Of a stretch of DNA of 49,588 nt, positions 32,984-41,474 are shown piece by piece (positions within the stretch are counted from its first letter, which is position 1; every line of letters starts with the position of its first letter). The position numbers were made by a program, and so were the translations under genes. The notes under the pieces were generated by a model. The model was not told the DNA's origin, did no database searches, and saw nothing but the letters and a program-made list of their open reading frames with translations. This DNA is from Parabacteroides distasonis (lineage in GTDB: Bacteria > Bacteroidota > Bacteroidia > Bacteroidales > Tannerellaceae): contig NZ_SRYM01000029.1 in the NCBI RefSeq assembly GCF_004793765.1, positions 1 to 49,588 of the forward strand, given 5' to 3'.

Positions 32984-33778
32984 ATGAAAAAAATCTTATT
33001 GTCCTTGGCTTTCTTAGCAGGAGCGAGCCTAACGGTTTCCGCCCAATTCAAGATTGGCGGCAAGACCATTAATACAAAAAAAGTGATTAATGCCGCAGCA
33101 GATGTAGCGCATGCCGCTACTCTTTCCGACGAGGATGTAGCCAAAATGGCAAAAGAGTACATCGAATGGATGGACACTCATAACGAGGTAGCTGGTCCGG
33201 ATACGGAAATGGGACAACGCTTGGAACGCTTGACCGCTAATGTGAAGAAAGTTTCCGGCCTAGACTTGAATTTTAAAGTGTATAATGTAGTAGATGTAAA
33301 CGCTTTCGCCTGTGGAGATGGAAGTGTACGCGTATGTGGCGGATTAATGAAAATCATGGACGATGACGAGGTATTCGCTGTTATCGGTCATGAGATCGGA
33401 CACGTCGTTCATTCTGACTCTAAAGACGCCATGAAAAACGCTTACTTGACCTCCGCCGCTAAAAATGCCGCCGGAGCCGTAAATGGAACCGTATCCAAAC
33501 TTACCGACTCTCAATTGGGAGACATGGCACAGGCCTTGGCTGGCGCTCAATATTCCCAAAAACAAGAGTATGAGGCGGATGAATTCGGATTCCAATTTTG
33601 TATAGATAACGGACGAGATCCGTACGGAATGTCTAACTCATTAAATAAGTTGTTACAATTGAGTGAGTCGGAAGCTAAATCGTCTAAGTTTATGCAGATG
33701 TTCTCAAGCCATCCCGAGACTCAAAAACGTGTCGATCGGGTAAAAGAAAAGGCCGATGAGTACATGAAAAGCAAGTAA
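32984..33778 (+). CDS. Secreted M48-family metalloprotease
   Basis: A zinc peptidase of 264 residues with signal peptide MKKILLSLAFLAGASLTVSA. The metal site is VIGHEIGHVVHSDS near residues 129-142, with the third ligand in YEADEFGFQFCIDNG near 190-204. NVVDVNAFACGDGSVRVCGGLM precedes it, as in M48 (LoiP/BepA-like) proteases. These proteases usually act in outer-membrane protein quality control. It lacks the TPR domain of BepA and so is closer to LoiP-like forms. Confidence 0.9.
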   Translation: MKKILLSLAFLAGASLTVSAQFKIGGKTINTKKVINAAADVAHAATLSDEDVAKMAKEYIEWMDTHNEVAGPDTEMGQRLERLTANVKKVSGLDLNFKVYNVVDVNAFACGDGSVRVCGGLMKIMDDDEVFAVIGHEIGHVVHSDSKDAMKNAYLTSAAKNAAGAVNGTVSKLTDSQLGDMAQALAGAQYSQKQEYEADEFGFQFCIDNGRDPYGMSNSLNKLLQLSESEAKSSKFMQMFSSHPETQKRVDRVKEKADEYMKSK

Positions 33779-33879
33779 TAACAGTTAACCGCCCTTTAGC
33801 AGGCCGGACTATTATTAAAATAATGCTAACGTATCAAGGATTTGTACCACGAAATCATGCTGTACAACATAAAACACTA

Positions 33880-33887
33880 TATATTTG
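33880..33887 (+). promoter_or_regulatory. -7 promoter box of the small RNA candidate
   Basis: TATATTTG lies about seven bases before the likely RNA start near 33894. No -33 box is clear. Confidence 0.5.
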
Positions 33888-33893
33888 CACTGT

Positions 33894-33962
33894 GTTTTTC
33901 ATGGTATTAGATTTAAGGTTAGTAATGAAGATTGGTCATCCGTGACGGATGACCATTTTTTT
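33894..33962 (+). ncRNA. Small RNA candidate with its own terminator
   Basis: A short unit of about 70 bases is defined by a TAnnTTTG box on the left and a strong intrinsic terminator on the right. The terminator stem TGGTCATCCG (33933-33942) pairs with CGGATGACCA (33946-33955), followed by seven T. The 5' half (TTCATGGTATTAGATTTAAG, 33898-33917) resembles leader RNAs I associate from memory with Bacteroidales; this is unverified. No reading frame of useful length is inside. It could be a free small RNA or the leader left behind by a lost gene, since a kinase relic follows. Confidence 0.55.
33933..33962 (+). terminator. Intrinsic terminator
   Basis: A ten-pair stem with loop TGA, followed by seven T at 33956-33962. 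Confidence 0.85.
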
Positions 33963-34046
33963 GCTTTGATAATCAAAAAAAAAACTTCTACCTTTACAAA
34001 AGATCTATCTATTAAGAATCATGACACACACATAAATATTGAATAA

Positions 34047-34259
34047 GACAAAACGGCATGTATATATACCGGCATTGGTATCAAAGAAGAAAAGCAAGAC
34101 GGCGTTTTCAATCGTTTCACGAAACTGGATGAATTCGCCAAAGGTACCGGTTAGGGACTATCCATTTGCAAAGTGATAGCCGAACGTTTCGATGGGTATA
34201 TCGCCATAGGGCCCGAAGTGGGAAAAGGAAGCCGTTTTTCCATATATCCTTCCCCTTAA
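34047..34259 (+). pseudogene. Relic of a sensor histidine kinase ATPase domain
   Basis: The frame from 34047 to the TAA at 34257-34259 reads through a TAG at 34152-34154. Before the stop it gives YTGIGIKEEKQDGVFNRFTK, then LDEFAKGTG. After the stop it gives GLSICKVIAERFDGYIAIG, then PEVGKGSRFSIYPSP. These are the G1 box, F box and G2 box (GTGxGLSI) of a HATPase_c domain, with the leucine of the G2 box replaced by the stop and the G1 aspartate by tyrosine. Only the last 70 or so residues of a kinase remain, with no upstream sensor, dimerisation domain or start. It must be non-functional. Confidence 0.85.
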
Positions 34260-34318
34260 CCCCAAACACACTGAAAGTGATTAATCGCATTTATTCTCGA
34301 TAATCCCGAAAATAATAT

Positions 34319-34326
34319 TACTTTTG
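34319..34326 (+). promoter_or_regulatory. -7 promoter box of the DUF151-nucleoside transporter operon
   Basis: TACTTTTG lies 30 bases upstream of the GTG start at 34357. Confidence 0.5.
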
Positions 34327-34356
34327 CTTTCGTATACAATTTAAAATTTCAGTTCT

Positions 34357-34992
34357 GTGAGTACAAGAATAAAATTAAGAGTCCAAGGATTAACGAACAG
34401 CCAAACTCAGTCTGGGGCCTATGCGTTAGTTTTGGCTGAAGAAAATGGTCCACGGCGAATTCCAATCATCGTTGGAACCGCTGAAGCACAGTCTATAGCG
34501 ATCGCTTTGGAACATATCGTACCTCCTCGTCCATTAACACACGACTTATTCGCCTCTTTCGCACAAGCGTTCAACGTCATTCTAAAGGAAGTATATATCT
34601 ACAAATTCGAGGATGGTGTATTTTACTCTGAATTAGAGTTTAGCGACGGAGAGCGCTCGATAAAGCTGGATTCTCGCACTTCCGACGCCATAGCCATAGC
34701 GCTCCGGATAAATTGCGACATATTTATCTCAGACGAGATCATCAATGATTGCGGTGTCATACTAGACCTCTTATCCCTCCCGACAGACGAATCAGAAGAG
34801 GACGAGGCTTTATTAGAATTAGAACCGGATGAGATCAAAGACGAAGCCCAGTTAAAGAAATGGTTAAGCCTATTGGATACTCAAGAAATAAAGGAACGAT
34901 TGGAAGACGCTATAGCGGACGAGAATTACGAATATGCGAAAATGTATAAAGACGAGTTGCGCCGTCGAGAAGAAGAGGAGAGCACAAACTGA
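34357..34992 (+). CDS. Bifunctional nuclease family (DUF151) protein with UVR motif
   Basis: A 211-residue protein. The DUF151 domain covers about 1-135 (ALVLAEENGPRRIPIIVGTAEAQ... and RTSDAIAIALR). Plant and mycobacterial relatives were reported as bifunctional nucleases; the activity in Bacteroidetes is not established as far as I know. The acidic linker is followed by a UvrB/UvrC-like helical hairpin (RLEDAIADENYEYAKMYKDE, about 183-202). The start is a GTG. The stop overlaps the next start by one base (TGATG), giving tight coupling with the transporter. Confidence 0.85.
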   Translation: MSTRIKLRVQGLTNSQTQSGAYALVLAEENGPRRIPIIVGTAEAQSIAIALEHIVPPRPLTHDLFASFAQAFNVILKEVYIYKFEDGVFYSELEFSDGERSIKLDSRTSDAIAIALRINCDIFISDEIINDCGVILDLLSLPTDESEEDEALLELEPDEIKDEAQLKKWLSLLDTQEIKERLEDAIADENYEYAKMYKDELRRREEEESTN

Positions 34993-36308
34993 TGATTGGA
35001 GAACAAGGAGGATTCGGACTGGTCTCATTTTTAAGAGGTCTGCTTGGGATCATTACGATTCTAGGTATCGCTTATGCGATGAGTTATGACCGTAAACGGA
35101 TCGATTGGAAGTTAGTAGGCGGTGGTTTGTTCATGCAGATCGTATTCGCTTTGGCGGTTTTATATGTGCCGTTCGTCGGAAACCTATTGGAAGGATGCGG
35201 TAAGATATTTGTCAAGTTGATGGACTTCACGGATGCCGGTCTTACTTTCTTACTAGGTACGTACGCCTCTAAAGCAGCTGGATTCAGTTTTTTGCTTCAT
35301 TCATTACCTATCGTTATATTCTTCTCCGCCTTGGTCTCCATGTTTTACCATTGGGGGATTATCCAGAAAGTAGTCAGTGCCTTTGCATGGGTATTGCGTA
35401 AATTCATGAATATATCCGGATCGGAGGGATTAGTGGCTGCTGGTAATATTTTTATGGGGATGACAGAATCTCCGGTGTTGATCAAGAATTACCTGCCGAT
35501 GATGAATCGTTCGGAGATATTTCTAGTCATGGTATCCGGAATGGGAACGATCGCCGGTTCGGTAATGGGTACTTACATCGGTATGTTGGGAGGAACAGAC
35601 CCAGCGGCAAAGGTCTTATTCGCCACTCATTTGCTCTCGGCTTCCGTGATGGCGGTACCGGGATCAATCGTTTTAGCGAAGATGCTTTGTCCGCAGACGG
35701 AAGAAGCTACAGATCATGTAGCTGTTTCCGGCAAGGAAAAAGAGAACTCGAATATTTTAGATGCCATCTCATCAGGTACGGTTACCGGCGTAAAGTTAAT
35801 GACGAATATCGCCGCAATGCTATTGGTATTCATATCCCTTGTAGCGTTAGCGAATTATATTACGGAAGACGTGATAGGACGTTACACTGGATTGAACGAC
35901 TGGATAGTGGAGACCACCGATGGCAAAGCAAGAGGCTTGACCTTCCAATTCATACTAGGTGTAATAGCGTCTCCTTTCATGTGGCTGATCGGGATTCCTA
36001 GTCAAGATATCATGTTGGCAGGTTCGCTATTAGGACAAAAGACCATATTGAATGAATTTGTCGCTTATTTCCAGCTACAACAATGGAAAGATGCGGGATT
36101 ATTCATGTATGAGAAATCGATCTTGATGTCTACTTATATCCTTTGTGGATTCGCTAATATCTCGTCTATCGGTATCTTATTAGGCGGATTGGGTGTATTA
36201 GCCCCGGAAAAACGAGGATTAATTTCACGTATCGGCGTACTGGCCATGATCGGCGGAGCCTTGGTCTCTGTACTATCGGCTACTATAATTGGAATGATCC
36301 TTGGGTAA
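34992..36308 (+). CDS. Concentrative nucleoside transporter (CNT/NupC family)
   Basis: A cation-coupled nucleoside importer of 438 residues. The N-terminal helices precede GLFMQIVFALAVLYVPFVGN. The central core has LHSLPIVIFFSALVSMFYHWG near 98-118, GNIFMGMTESPVLIKNYL near 152-169, and MVSGMGTIAGSVMGTYIGML near 180-199. The C-terminal half has CGFANISSIGILLGGLG near 388-404. This is the CNT pattern. Together with the secreted 5'-nucleotidase elsewhere in the window it could serve nucleoside salvage; the two genes are not linked. Confidence 0.92.
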   Translation: MIGEQGGFGLVSFLRGLLGIITILGIAYAMSYDRKRIDWKLVGGGLFMQIVFALAVLYVPFVGNLLEGCGKIFVKLMDFTDAGLTFLLGTYASKAAGFSFLLHSLPIVIFFSALVSMFYHWGIIQKVVSAFAWVLRKFMNISGSEGLVAAGNIFMGMTESPVLIKNYLPMMNRSEIFLVMVSGMGTIAGSVMGTYIGMLGGTDPAAKVLFATHLLSASVMAVPGSIVLAKMLCPQTEEATDHVAVSGKEKENSNILDAISSGTVTGVKLMTNIAAMLLVFISLVALANYITEDVIGRYTGLNDWIVETTDGKARGLTFQFILGVIASPFMWLIGIPSQDIMLAGSLLGQKTILNEFVAYFQLQQWKDAGLFMYEKSILMSTYILCGFANISSIGILLGGLGVLAPEKRGLISRIGVLAMIGGALVSVLSATIIGMILG

Positions 36309-36325
36309 TTGAGAATTAAATTATT

Positions 36326-37024
36326 ATGCAGATTTTTTACACACCAGATATTGCGGTAAACCCGGAATTACCGGAAGAAGAAGCAGGACATTGTATACGG
36401 GTACTTCGTCTAGGCGAAGGCGATGAGATATTATTGACGGATGGACAAGGCTCTTTTTATAAAGCGGCTATTAGCCGGGCACATCCCAAACACTGTGAGG
36501 TGACCCTCTTAGAGAGTTGGAAACAACCCGACCTATGGAACTTCAATCTCCATATAGCCGTAGCTCCTACTAAAAGCATGGACCGGATGGAATGGTTCGT
36601 GGAAAAAGCGACGGAGATAGGGATCAATGCGATCACCTGTCTGAATTGTCGTTTCTCCGAGCGTAAAGAGATCAAGCCGGTTCGATTGGAGAAGATATTG
36701 ATCAGCGCCATGAAGCAATCCCAGAAAGCGACTTTGCCAGTGTTAGAAGGAATGACGGAGTTCAAGAAGTTTGTCGCCACTCCTTTTGACGGACGTAAGT
36801 TTATCGCCCATTGCGAGGAAGGCGAGAAACCGCTATTGAAACATACGTATCAGCCGGGAGAGAATGCCTTAATCCTCATCGGACCGGAAGGTGATTTTAG
36901 CCCGGAAGAAATCAAACTGGCTCAAGAGAATGGTTTCGAGCCGATCTCTTTAGGAGAAAGCCGGCTACGTACGGAAACGGCCGCACTAGTCGCTTGCCAA
37001 ACGATCCATGTGTTAAATCAATAG
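36326..37024 (+). CDS. rsmE: 16S rRNA m3U1498 methyltransferase RsmE
   Basis: SPOUT-class methyltransferase of 232 residues. An N-terminal PUA-like domain covers about 1-70. The knotted catalytic domain carries ALILIGPEGDFSPEEIKLA near 178-196 and SLGESRLRTETAALVACQ near 207-224, the SAM-binding trefoil knot. It follows the transporter by 17 bases, so it is probably in the same operon. Confidence 0.93.
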   Translation: MQIFYTPDIAVNPELPEEEAGHCIRVLRLGEGDEILLTDGQGSFYKAAISRAHPKHCEVTLLESWKQPDLWNFNLHIAVAPTKSMDRMEWFVEKATEIGINAITCLNCRFSERKEIKPVRLEKILISAMKQSQKATLPVLEGMTEFKKFVATPFDGRKFIAHCEEGEKPLLKHTYQPGENALILIGPEGDFSPEEIKLAQENGFEPISLGESRLRTETAALVACQTIHVLNQ

Positions 37025-37083
37025 AATAATCCTATTTCCATTAAAAACACATTAATCCTTATATGGGTTATTAAGCAAATCGT

Positions 37084-37091
37084 TACATTTG
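37084..37091 (+). promoter_or_regulatory. -7 promoter box of the DUF1080 gene
   Basis: TACATTTG lies 43 bases ahead of the ATG at 37135. No -33 box is clear. Confidence 0.45.
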
Positions 37092-37134
37092 TAATGATAT
37101 TAACAAATCTAATCTAATAACAATTTTAAGTAAC

Positions 37135-37872
37135 ATGAAAAATTTGTTCAAATCATTCTTGATTCTTTCAGCCATAGCTATGGCTATCCCCTGTATCGCT
37201 CAAACTCCGAATACATTGACTAAAAAGGAGAAAAAAGCTGGCTGGGAATTATTATTCAACGGAAAAGACTTCTCAGGATGGCGTCAATGTAACGGAACCG
37301 CTATGCCTGCGAACTGGGTTATAGAAGACAATGCAATGAAAGTATTTACCGGCGAAGGCAAGAAACCGGGACAAGGCGCTAATGGCGATATCCTTTACCA
37401 GAACAAAAAGTTCAAAAACTTCGAGCTTTCGGTAGACTGGAAAGCCAGCAAGATGGGAAACTCCGGTATCTTCTATTATGTACGCGAGGTACCCGGTAAA
37501 CCTATTTATTATGCGGCTCCCGAAGTACAGGTGCTAGATAACGTGGACGCAACCGACAACAAATTAGCAAACCACCTAGCAGGTTCTCTATATGACATGC
37601 TTCCCGCAGATCCGAAAACAGTTAATCCTGCCGGCGAGTGGAATACGATCGTAATCCGTGTAAAAGATGGAAAAGTAACGCATACTCAAAATGGCAAAAA
37701 AGTAGTTGAGTACACTTTATGGAGCAAAGAGTGGGATGATCTGGTAGCTAACAGTAAATTCAAGAACTTCCCGGGTTTTACCGAAGGTATCTCTAAAGAA
37801 GGTTATATAGGTCTGCAAGATCATGGCTATCCTATATGGTTCCGTAATATCAAGATCCGTGAACTAAAATAG
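37135..37872 (+). CDS. Secreted DUF1080 (3-keto-disaccharide hydrolase-like) protein
   Basis: A 245-residue exported protein. The signal peptide covers about 1-22 (FLILSAIAMAIPCIAQ). The rest is one concanavalin-like DUF1080 domain: GWELLFNGKDFSGWR near 36-50, KNFELSVDWKASKMGNSGIF near 94-113, and GYIGLQDHGYPIWFRNIKIR near 223-242. Some family members hydrolyse 3-keto-glycosides and others are uncharacterised. No partner sugar oxidoreductase is nearby, so the substrate is open. Confidence 0.85.
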   Translation: MKNLFKSFLILSAIAMAIPCIAQTPNTLTKKEKKAGWELLFNGKDFSGWRQCNGTAMPANWVIEDNAMKVFTGEGKKPGQGANGDILYQNKKFKNFELSVDWKASKMGNSGIFYYVREVPGKPIYYAAPEVQVLDNVDATDNKLANHLAGSLYDMLPADPKTVNPAGEWNTIVIRVKDGKVTHTQNGKKVVEYTLWSKEWDDLVANSKFKNFPGFTEGISKEGYIGLQDHGYPIWFRNIKIRELK

Positions 37873-37897
37873 TTCTTCGAATCTATCGTATATAAAT

Positions 37898-37934
37898 AAA
37901 AAGCCCGGGATTCTGATAAATCACCGGGCCTTTT
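37898..37934. terminator. Bidirectional terminator between DUF1080 gene and guaA paralogue
   Basis: GCCCGG (37903-37908) pairs with CCGGGC (37924-37929) and the stem extends through A/T pairs with one mismatch. Read leftward, a T-rich run follows; read rightward there are four T. It serves both convergent genes. Confidence 0.75.
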
Positions 37935-37960
37935 CATATCTGTTTAAAAAGTAAGCCCAA

Positions 37961-39268
37961 TTACTCCCACTCAATTGTCGCATTCGGTTTCGGAGACATA
38001 TCGTAGCATACACGGTTCACGTTCTTCACCTCTTTCAAGATACGATCCGTAATCTTCATCAAGATTGGCCAATCAACCGGTTCGATCGTAGCGGTCATGG
38101 CATCTACCGTATTGACGGCACGGATAATCACGGGCCATTCGAAAGAACGGGCGTTATCACGTACGCCAACCGACTTAAAGTCGGGTACTACCGTAAAGTA
38201 TTGCCATACCTTTTTATCCAATCCGGCGTTCTTGAACTCCTCCCGTAAGATCGCATCCGACTCACGTACCGCTTCCAGTCTATCACGAGTGATAGCGCCC
38301 AAGCAACGTACGCCCAAACCCGGTCCGGGGAACGGCTGACGATAAACCATGTCATAAGGCAAACCTAACTCTACGCCACAAGCACGAACCTCGTCCTTGA
38401 ATAATTGACGCAAAGGCTCAACCAACTCAAATTGCAAATCTTCCGGCAGACCGCCTACGTTATGATGGGATTTCACCATCTTAGCCGTCTTCGTTCCGCT
38501 CTCCACGATATCCGGATAGATCGTTCCTTGAGCCAAGAAATCGATTCCATCTAATTTGCGAGCTTCTTCCTCAAATACACGGATAAACTCACCACCGATA
38601 ATCTTACGCTTTTGCTCCGGATCTTCCACGTCGGCCAGCTTGTTCAAGAAACGATCGGTAGCGTCTACATACACCAAATTGGCGTTCAACTGGTTCTTGA
38701 AGACCTCAACGACATCCTCAGACTCGCCCTTACGCATCAAGCCATGGTTAACATGTACGCAAACCAATTTATCGCCGATCGCTTTCAAAAGCAAAGCGGC
38801 TACTACAGAGCTATCAACACCTCCAGACAAGGCCAGCAGAACTTTCTTATCCCCTACCTGACGCTTTACCAATTCAATCTGGTCATTGACAAAATTCGTC
38901 ATATTCCAGTTTGCCTCAGCCTTGCAAGTATCGAACACGAAAGACTTGACAGCGCCCTTGATCGCCTCGACATCATCCGTAAACTCCGGCAATTTAACCT
39001 CGCACAACGCCTTATCGTGACCTGCGGCCATTACAGGAGTGCCCATCTCGTAAATACCCGGATTCACGTCGATAGCTACACCGTCGATAACATTGTTTGG
39101 GCCACCATTGATAATGATACCTTTCACGTTTGGCAAGGCTTTTAATTCCTCAACCGTGATGTCATGCGGATAAATCTCACTATAAACGCCTAACGCACGA
39201 ATAGCACGAGCCAACACCGTATTCTCATGACTACCTAAATCCAAGATAACAATCATATCTTGCTTCAT
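37961..39268 (-). CDS. GMP synthase paralogue with degenerate glutaminase domain
   Basis: A 435-residue relative of GuaA. The ATP-pyrophosphatase half is intact: [18 protein letters not shown] near 144-161, VKSHHNVGG near 263-271, [14 protein letters not shown] near 310-323, and the conserved C-terminal ATIEWE. The N-terminal amidotransferase is cut to about 110 residues. Where normal GuaA has the nucleophile in GICYG, this has VMAAGHDKAL, and the His-Glu part of the triad is missing altogether. It cannot release ammonia from glutamine by itself. It could use free ammonia, or ammonia made by the complete GuaA encoded just upstream, or have a new role. The spacer between the two is 51 bases, same strand. 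Confidence 0.85.
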   Translation of the reverse strand: MKQDMIVILDLGSHENTVLARAIRALGVYSEIYPHDITVEELKALPNVKGIIINGGPNNVIDGVAIDVNPGIYEMGTPVMAAGHDKALCEVKLPEFTDDVEAIKGAVKSFVFDTCKAEANWNMTNFVNDQIELVKRQVGDKKVLLALSGGVDSSVVAALLLKAIGDKLVCVHVNHGLMRKGESEDVVEVFKNQLNANLVYVDATDRFLNKLADVEDPEQKRKIIGGEFIRVFEEEARKLDGIDFLAQGTIYPDIVESGTKTAKMVKSHHNVGGLPEDLQFELVEPLRQLFKDEVRACGVELGLPYDMVYRQPFPGPGLGVRCLGAITRDRLEAVRESDAILREEFKNAGLDKKVWQYFTVVPDFKSVGVRDNARSFEWPVIIRAVNTVDAMTATIEPVDWPILMKITDRILKEVKNVNRVCYDMSPKPNATIEWE

Positions 39269-39319
39269 GTGACTTTTAAATTTTATTGATTTTACACTTT
39301 GTTATACCTAAGACAAATG

Positions 39320-40840
39320 TCACTCCCACTCGATGGTTGCAGGCGGCTTCGAGCTGATGTCGTACACGACTCTATTTACGCCTTTCACCTTATTGATAAT
39401 CTCGTTGGAAACTTTGGCGAGGAACTCGTACGGAAGCTGCGCCCAATCGGCGGTCATAGCGTCCGTGGAAGTTACCGCACGTAAAGCTACCGTATTCTCA
39501 TAGGTACGCTCATCGCCCATTACACCTACGGATTGAATCGGAAGTAAGATTACCCCAGCTTGCCAAATCTTATCGTAAAGTCCCCACTCACGCATCAATG
39601 ACATATAGATATCGTCAGCGTCTTGCAGGATACGTACCTTTTCCGGCGTGATATCACCCAAGATACGGATACCCAATCCCGGTCCCGGGAACGGATGGCG
39701 CTTGATCAAATGCGGTTGCATACCCAACTCCATACCGACACGGCGAACCTCATCCTTGAAAAGAAGACGAAGCGGCTCGACGAGTTTCAAGTTCATCGTA
39801 TCCGGAAGTCCGCCCACATTATGATGGCTCTTGATAACCGTACCTGTGATAGAAAGCGACTCGATCACATCCGGATAAATCGTACCTTGCCCCAGCCACT
39901 TGATATCTTTCAGCTTATGCGCCTCCTCATCGAAGACATCGATAAATCCTTTGCCGATGATCTTACGTTTCTTCTCCGGTTCCGTAACGCCCGCTAGTTC
40001 TTTATAGAACTTATCTTTCGCGTTTACGCCGATCACGTTCAATCCTAAATGCTCATAATCCCTCATTACGTTCTCGAACTCATTCTTGCGCAGCAAACCA
40101 TGATCCACGAAAATGCAAGTCAAGTTCTTACCGATCGCCTTATTCAGCAATACGGCCGTAACAGATGAATCCACACCGCCGGAAAGAGCCAAGATCACCT
40201 TGTCATCTCCCAATTGCTCCTTCAACTCAGCTACGGTAGATTCGATAAAGGAAGCCGGTGTCCAATCCTTGGCGCATCCGCAAATATTCAAGAAGTTATC
40301 CAGCAACTTCGTACCGTCTGTCGAATGGAATACTTCCGGATGAAACTGAACGCCCCACGTTTGCTCACCTTCCACATGGTAAGCGGCAGCCTTCACGTCG
40401 TCCGTGCTGGCGATCACCTTGAAATTATCCGGCAATACGGTAATCGTATCTCCATGAGACATCCATATCTGCGAACCCACATGGATCCCTTTCAGTAATT
40501 CATCCTCACCATCAATGTGCGACAAATTAGCACGTCCATACTCACGTGAATTAGCTGGTTCCACATTACCTCCGGATGTATAAGCTAGAAACTGCGCTCC
40601 ATAACAAATACCTAAGACGGGATACTTCCCCCGTATCTCGGTCAAATCAGCCTTAAAGGCATTCTCGTCGTATACGGAATAAGGACTTCCGGAAAGGATC
40701 ACACCTTTCACGTCGGTAGCGTCATGCGGGAATTTGTTATAAGGAACGATCTCACAATACATATTCAACTCTCTGACCCTACGGCCGATAAGCTGGGTTG
40801 TTTGCGAGCCGAAATCAAGAATAATAAGTTTCTCGTGCAT
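39320..40840 (-). CDS. guaA: GMP synthase (glutamine-hydrolysing)
   Basis: Converts XMP to GMP. It has 506 residues with both halves complete. The glutaminase domain has [17 protein letters not shown] near 74-90 (Cys nucleophile) and [10 protein letters not shown] near 163-172 (His and Glu). The synthetase domain has [16 protein letters not shown] near 218-233, [11 protein letters not shown] near 332-342, and [12 protein letters not shown] near 378-389. The tail is ATIEWE. It is the first gene of a pair with the degenerate paralogue. Confidence 0.95.
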   Translation of the reverse strand: MHEKLIILDFGSQTTQLIGRRVRELNMYCEIVPYNKFPHDATDVKGVILSGSPYSVYDENAFKADLTEIRGKYPVLGICYGAQFLAYTSGGNVEPANSREYGRANLSHIDGEDELLKGIHVGSQIWMSHGDTITVLPDNFKVIASTDDVKAAAYHVEGEQTWGVQFHPEVFHSTDGTKLLDNFLNICGCAKDWTPASFIESTVAELKEQLGDDKVILALSGGVDSSVTAVLLNKAIGKNLTCIFVDHGLLRKNEFENVMRDYEHLGLNVIGVNAKDKFYKELAGVTEPEKKRKIIGKGFIDVFDEEAHKLKDIKWLGQGTIYPDVIESLSITGTVIKSHHNVGGLPDTMNLKLVEPLRLLFKDEVRRVGMELGMQPHLIKRHPFPGPGLGIRILGDITPEKVRILQDADDIYMSLMREWGLYDKIWQAGVILLPIQSVGVMGDERTYENTVALRAVTSTDAMTADWAQLPYEFLAKVSNEIINKVKGVNRVVYDISSKPPATIEWE

Positions 40841-40868
40841 GCAATTATGATTATTTAATTGAGTGGCG

Positions 40869-40876
40869 CAAAGGTA
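40869..40876 (-). promoter_or_regulatory. -7 promoter box of guaA
   Basis: Minus-strand TACCTTTG lies 28 bases ahead of the guaA ATG. Confidence 0.5.
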
Positions 40877-40986
40877 GTAATAAATTCGGGAAGCATAAAC
40901 ACACTGGGCAAATATTCTTCCTTATCACGATACTTTTAAAAGATCTTCCCTTGTCCTATTACGCCTTTCCTCCTGAGACATTCATT

Positions 40987-41074
40987 ATCCACCATCCGTT
41001 GCATGATCGTCCACCAACTGTTGCATGATCATGCAACGGATGGTGGACGATCATGCAACAGCCATTAGAAGATG
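40987..41074. repeat. 22-nt modular array 6 with long stem
   Basis: Four 22-base modules lie at 40987-41008, 41009-41030, 41031-41052 and 41053-41074. Modules 1 and 2 share TCCACCA and GTTGCATGATC; modules 3 and 4 begin with the inverted core ATGCAAC. Positions 40998-41026 pair with 41031-41059 in 27 of 29 places around the loop GATC. Unlike the other arrays it is not right after a protein gene: it lies between guaA and the tRNA-Cys terminator. Confidence 0.75.
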
Positions 41075-41181
41075 AATTCCTCAAGAGGAAAACCACAAAT
41101 CCCCCTAAGGATCCGGCCAAGGGAAGCCATGAAAACAGCGAACCGCCCGACAACCCGGCGAGAGTTACGGACGGACAAAAC

Positions 41182-41225
41182 AAAAAAAGCCTCGGAGCGT
41201 TCATTACAAACAACTTCGAGGCTTT
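41182..41225 (-). terminator. Intrinsic terminator of the tRNA-Cys pair
   Basis: Minus-strand stem AAAGCCTCGAAG (41225-41214) with CTCCGAGGCTTT (41197-41186), followed by a T-run at 41188-41182. Confidence 0.8.
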
Positions 41226-41231
41226 CCTCCG

Positions 41232-41303
41232 AGGTTCCTGGCGGATTCGAACCGCCGTACATGGTTTTGCAGACCACTGACTAAGCCACTCATCCAAGGA
41301 ACC
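41232..41303 (-). tRNA. tRNA-Cys(GCA), promoter-distal copy
   Basis: 72 bases. Acceptor GGTTCCT/AGGAACC, discriminator U as expected for cysteine tRNAs, anticodon loop CTGCAAA giving GCA, T arm GGCGGTTCGAATCCGCC. CCA is not encoded. It differs from its neighbour at one base pair of the anticodon stem. Confidence 0.93.
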
Positions 41304-41362
41304 GAATCAATCAAAAATAAAAGTAATTTTCAATTCTCAATACTGAATTTTCAATTACCAAG

Positions 41363-41434
41363 AGGTTCCTGGCGGATTCGAACCGCCGTACACGGTTTTG
41401 CAGACCGCTGACTAAGCCACTCATCCAAGGAACC
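41363..41434 (-). tRNA. tRNA-Cys(GCA), promoter-proximal copy
   Basis: 72 bases with the same acceptor, loops and T arm as the copy at 41232-41303. The two are separated by 59 bases and end at one shared terminator, so they are probably one transcript. Confidence 0.93.
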
Positions 41435-41474
41435 ATAATTTCAACACAAAACAACTGCTTTCGTTTTGCGAGTG

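Noticed and set aside
40959-41297. 112-residue minus-strand frame over array 6 and a tRNA-Cys
   Set aside because: It runs through a tRNA, its terminator and the array, so it is not a real gene.
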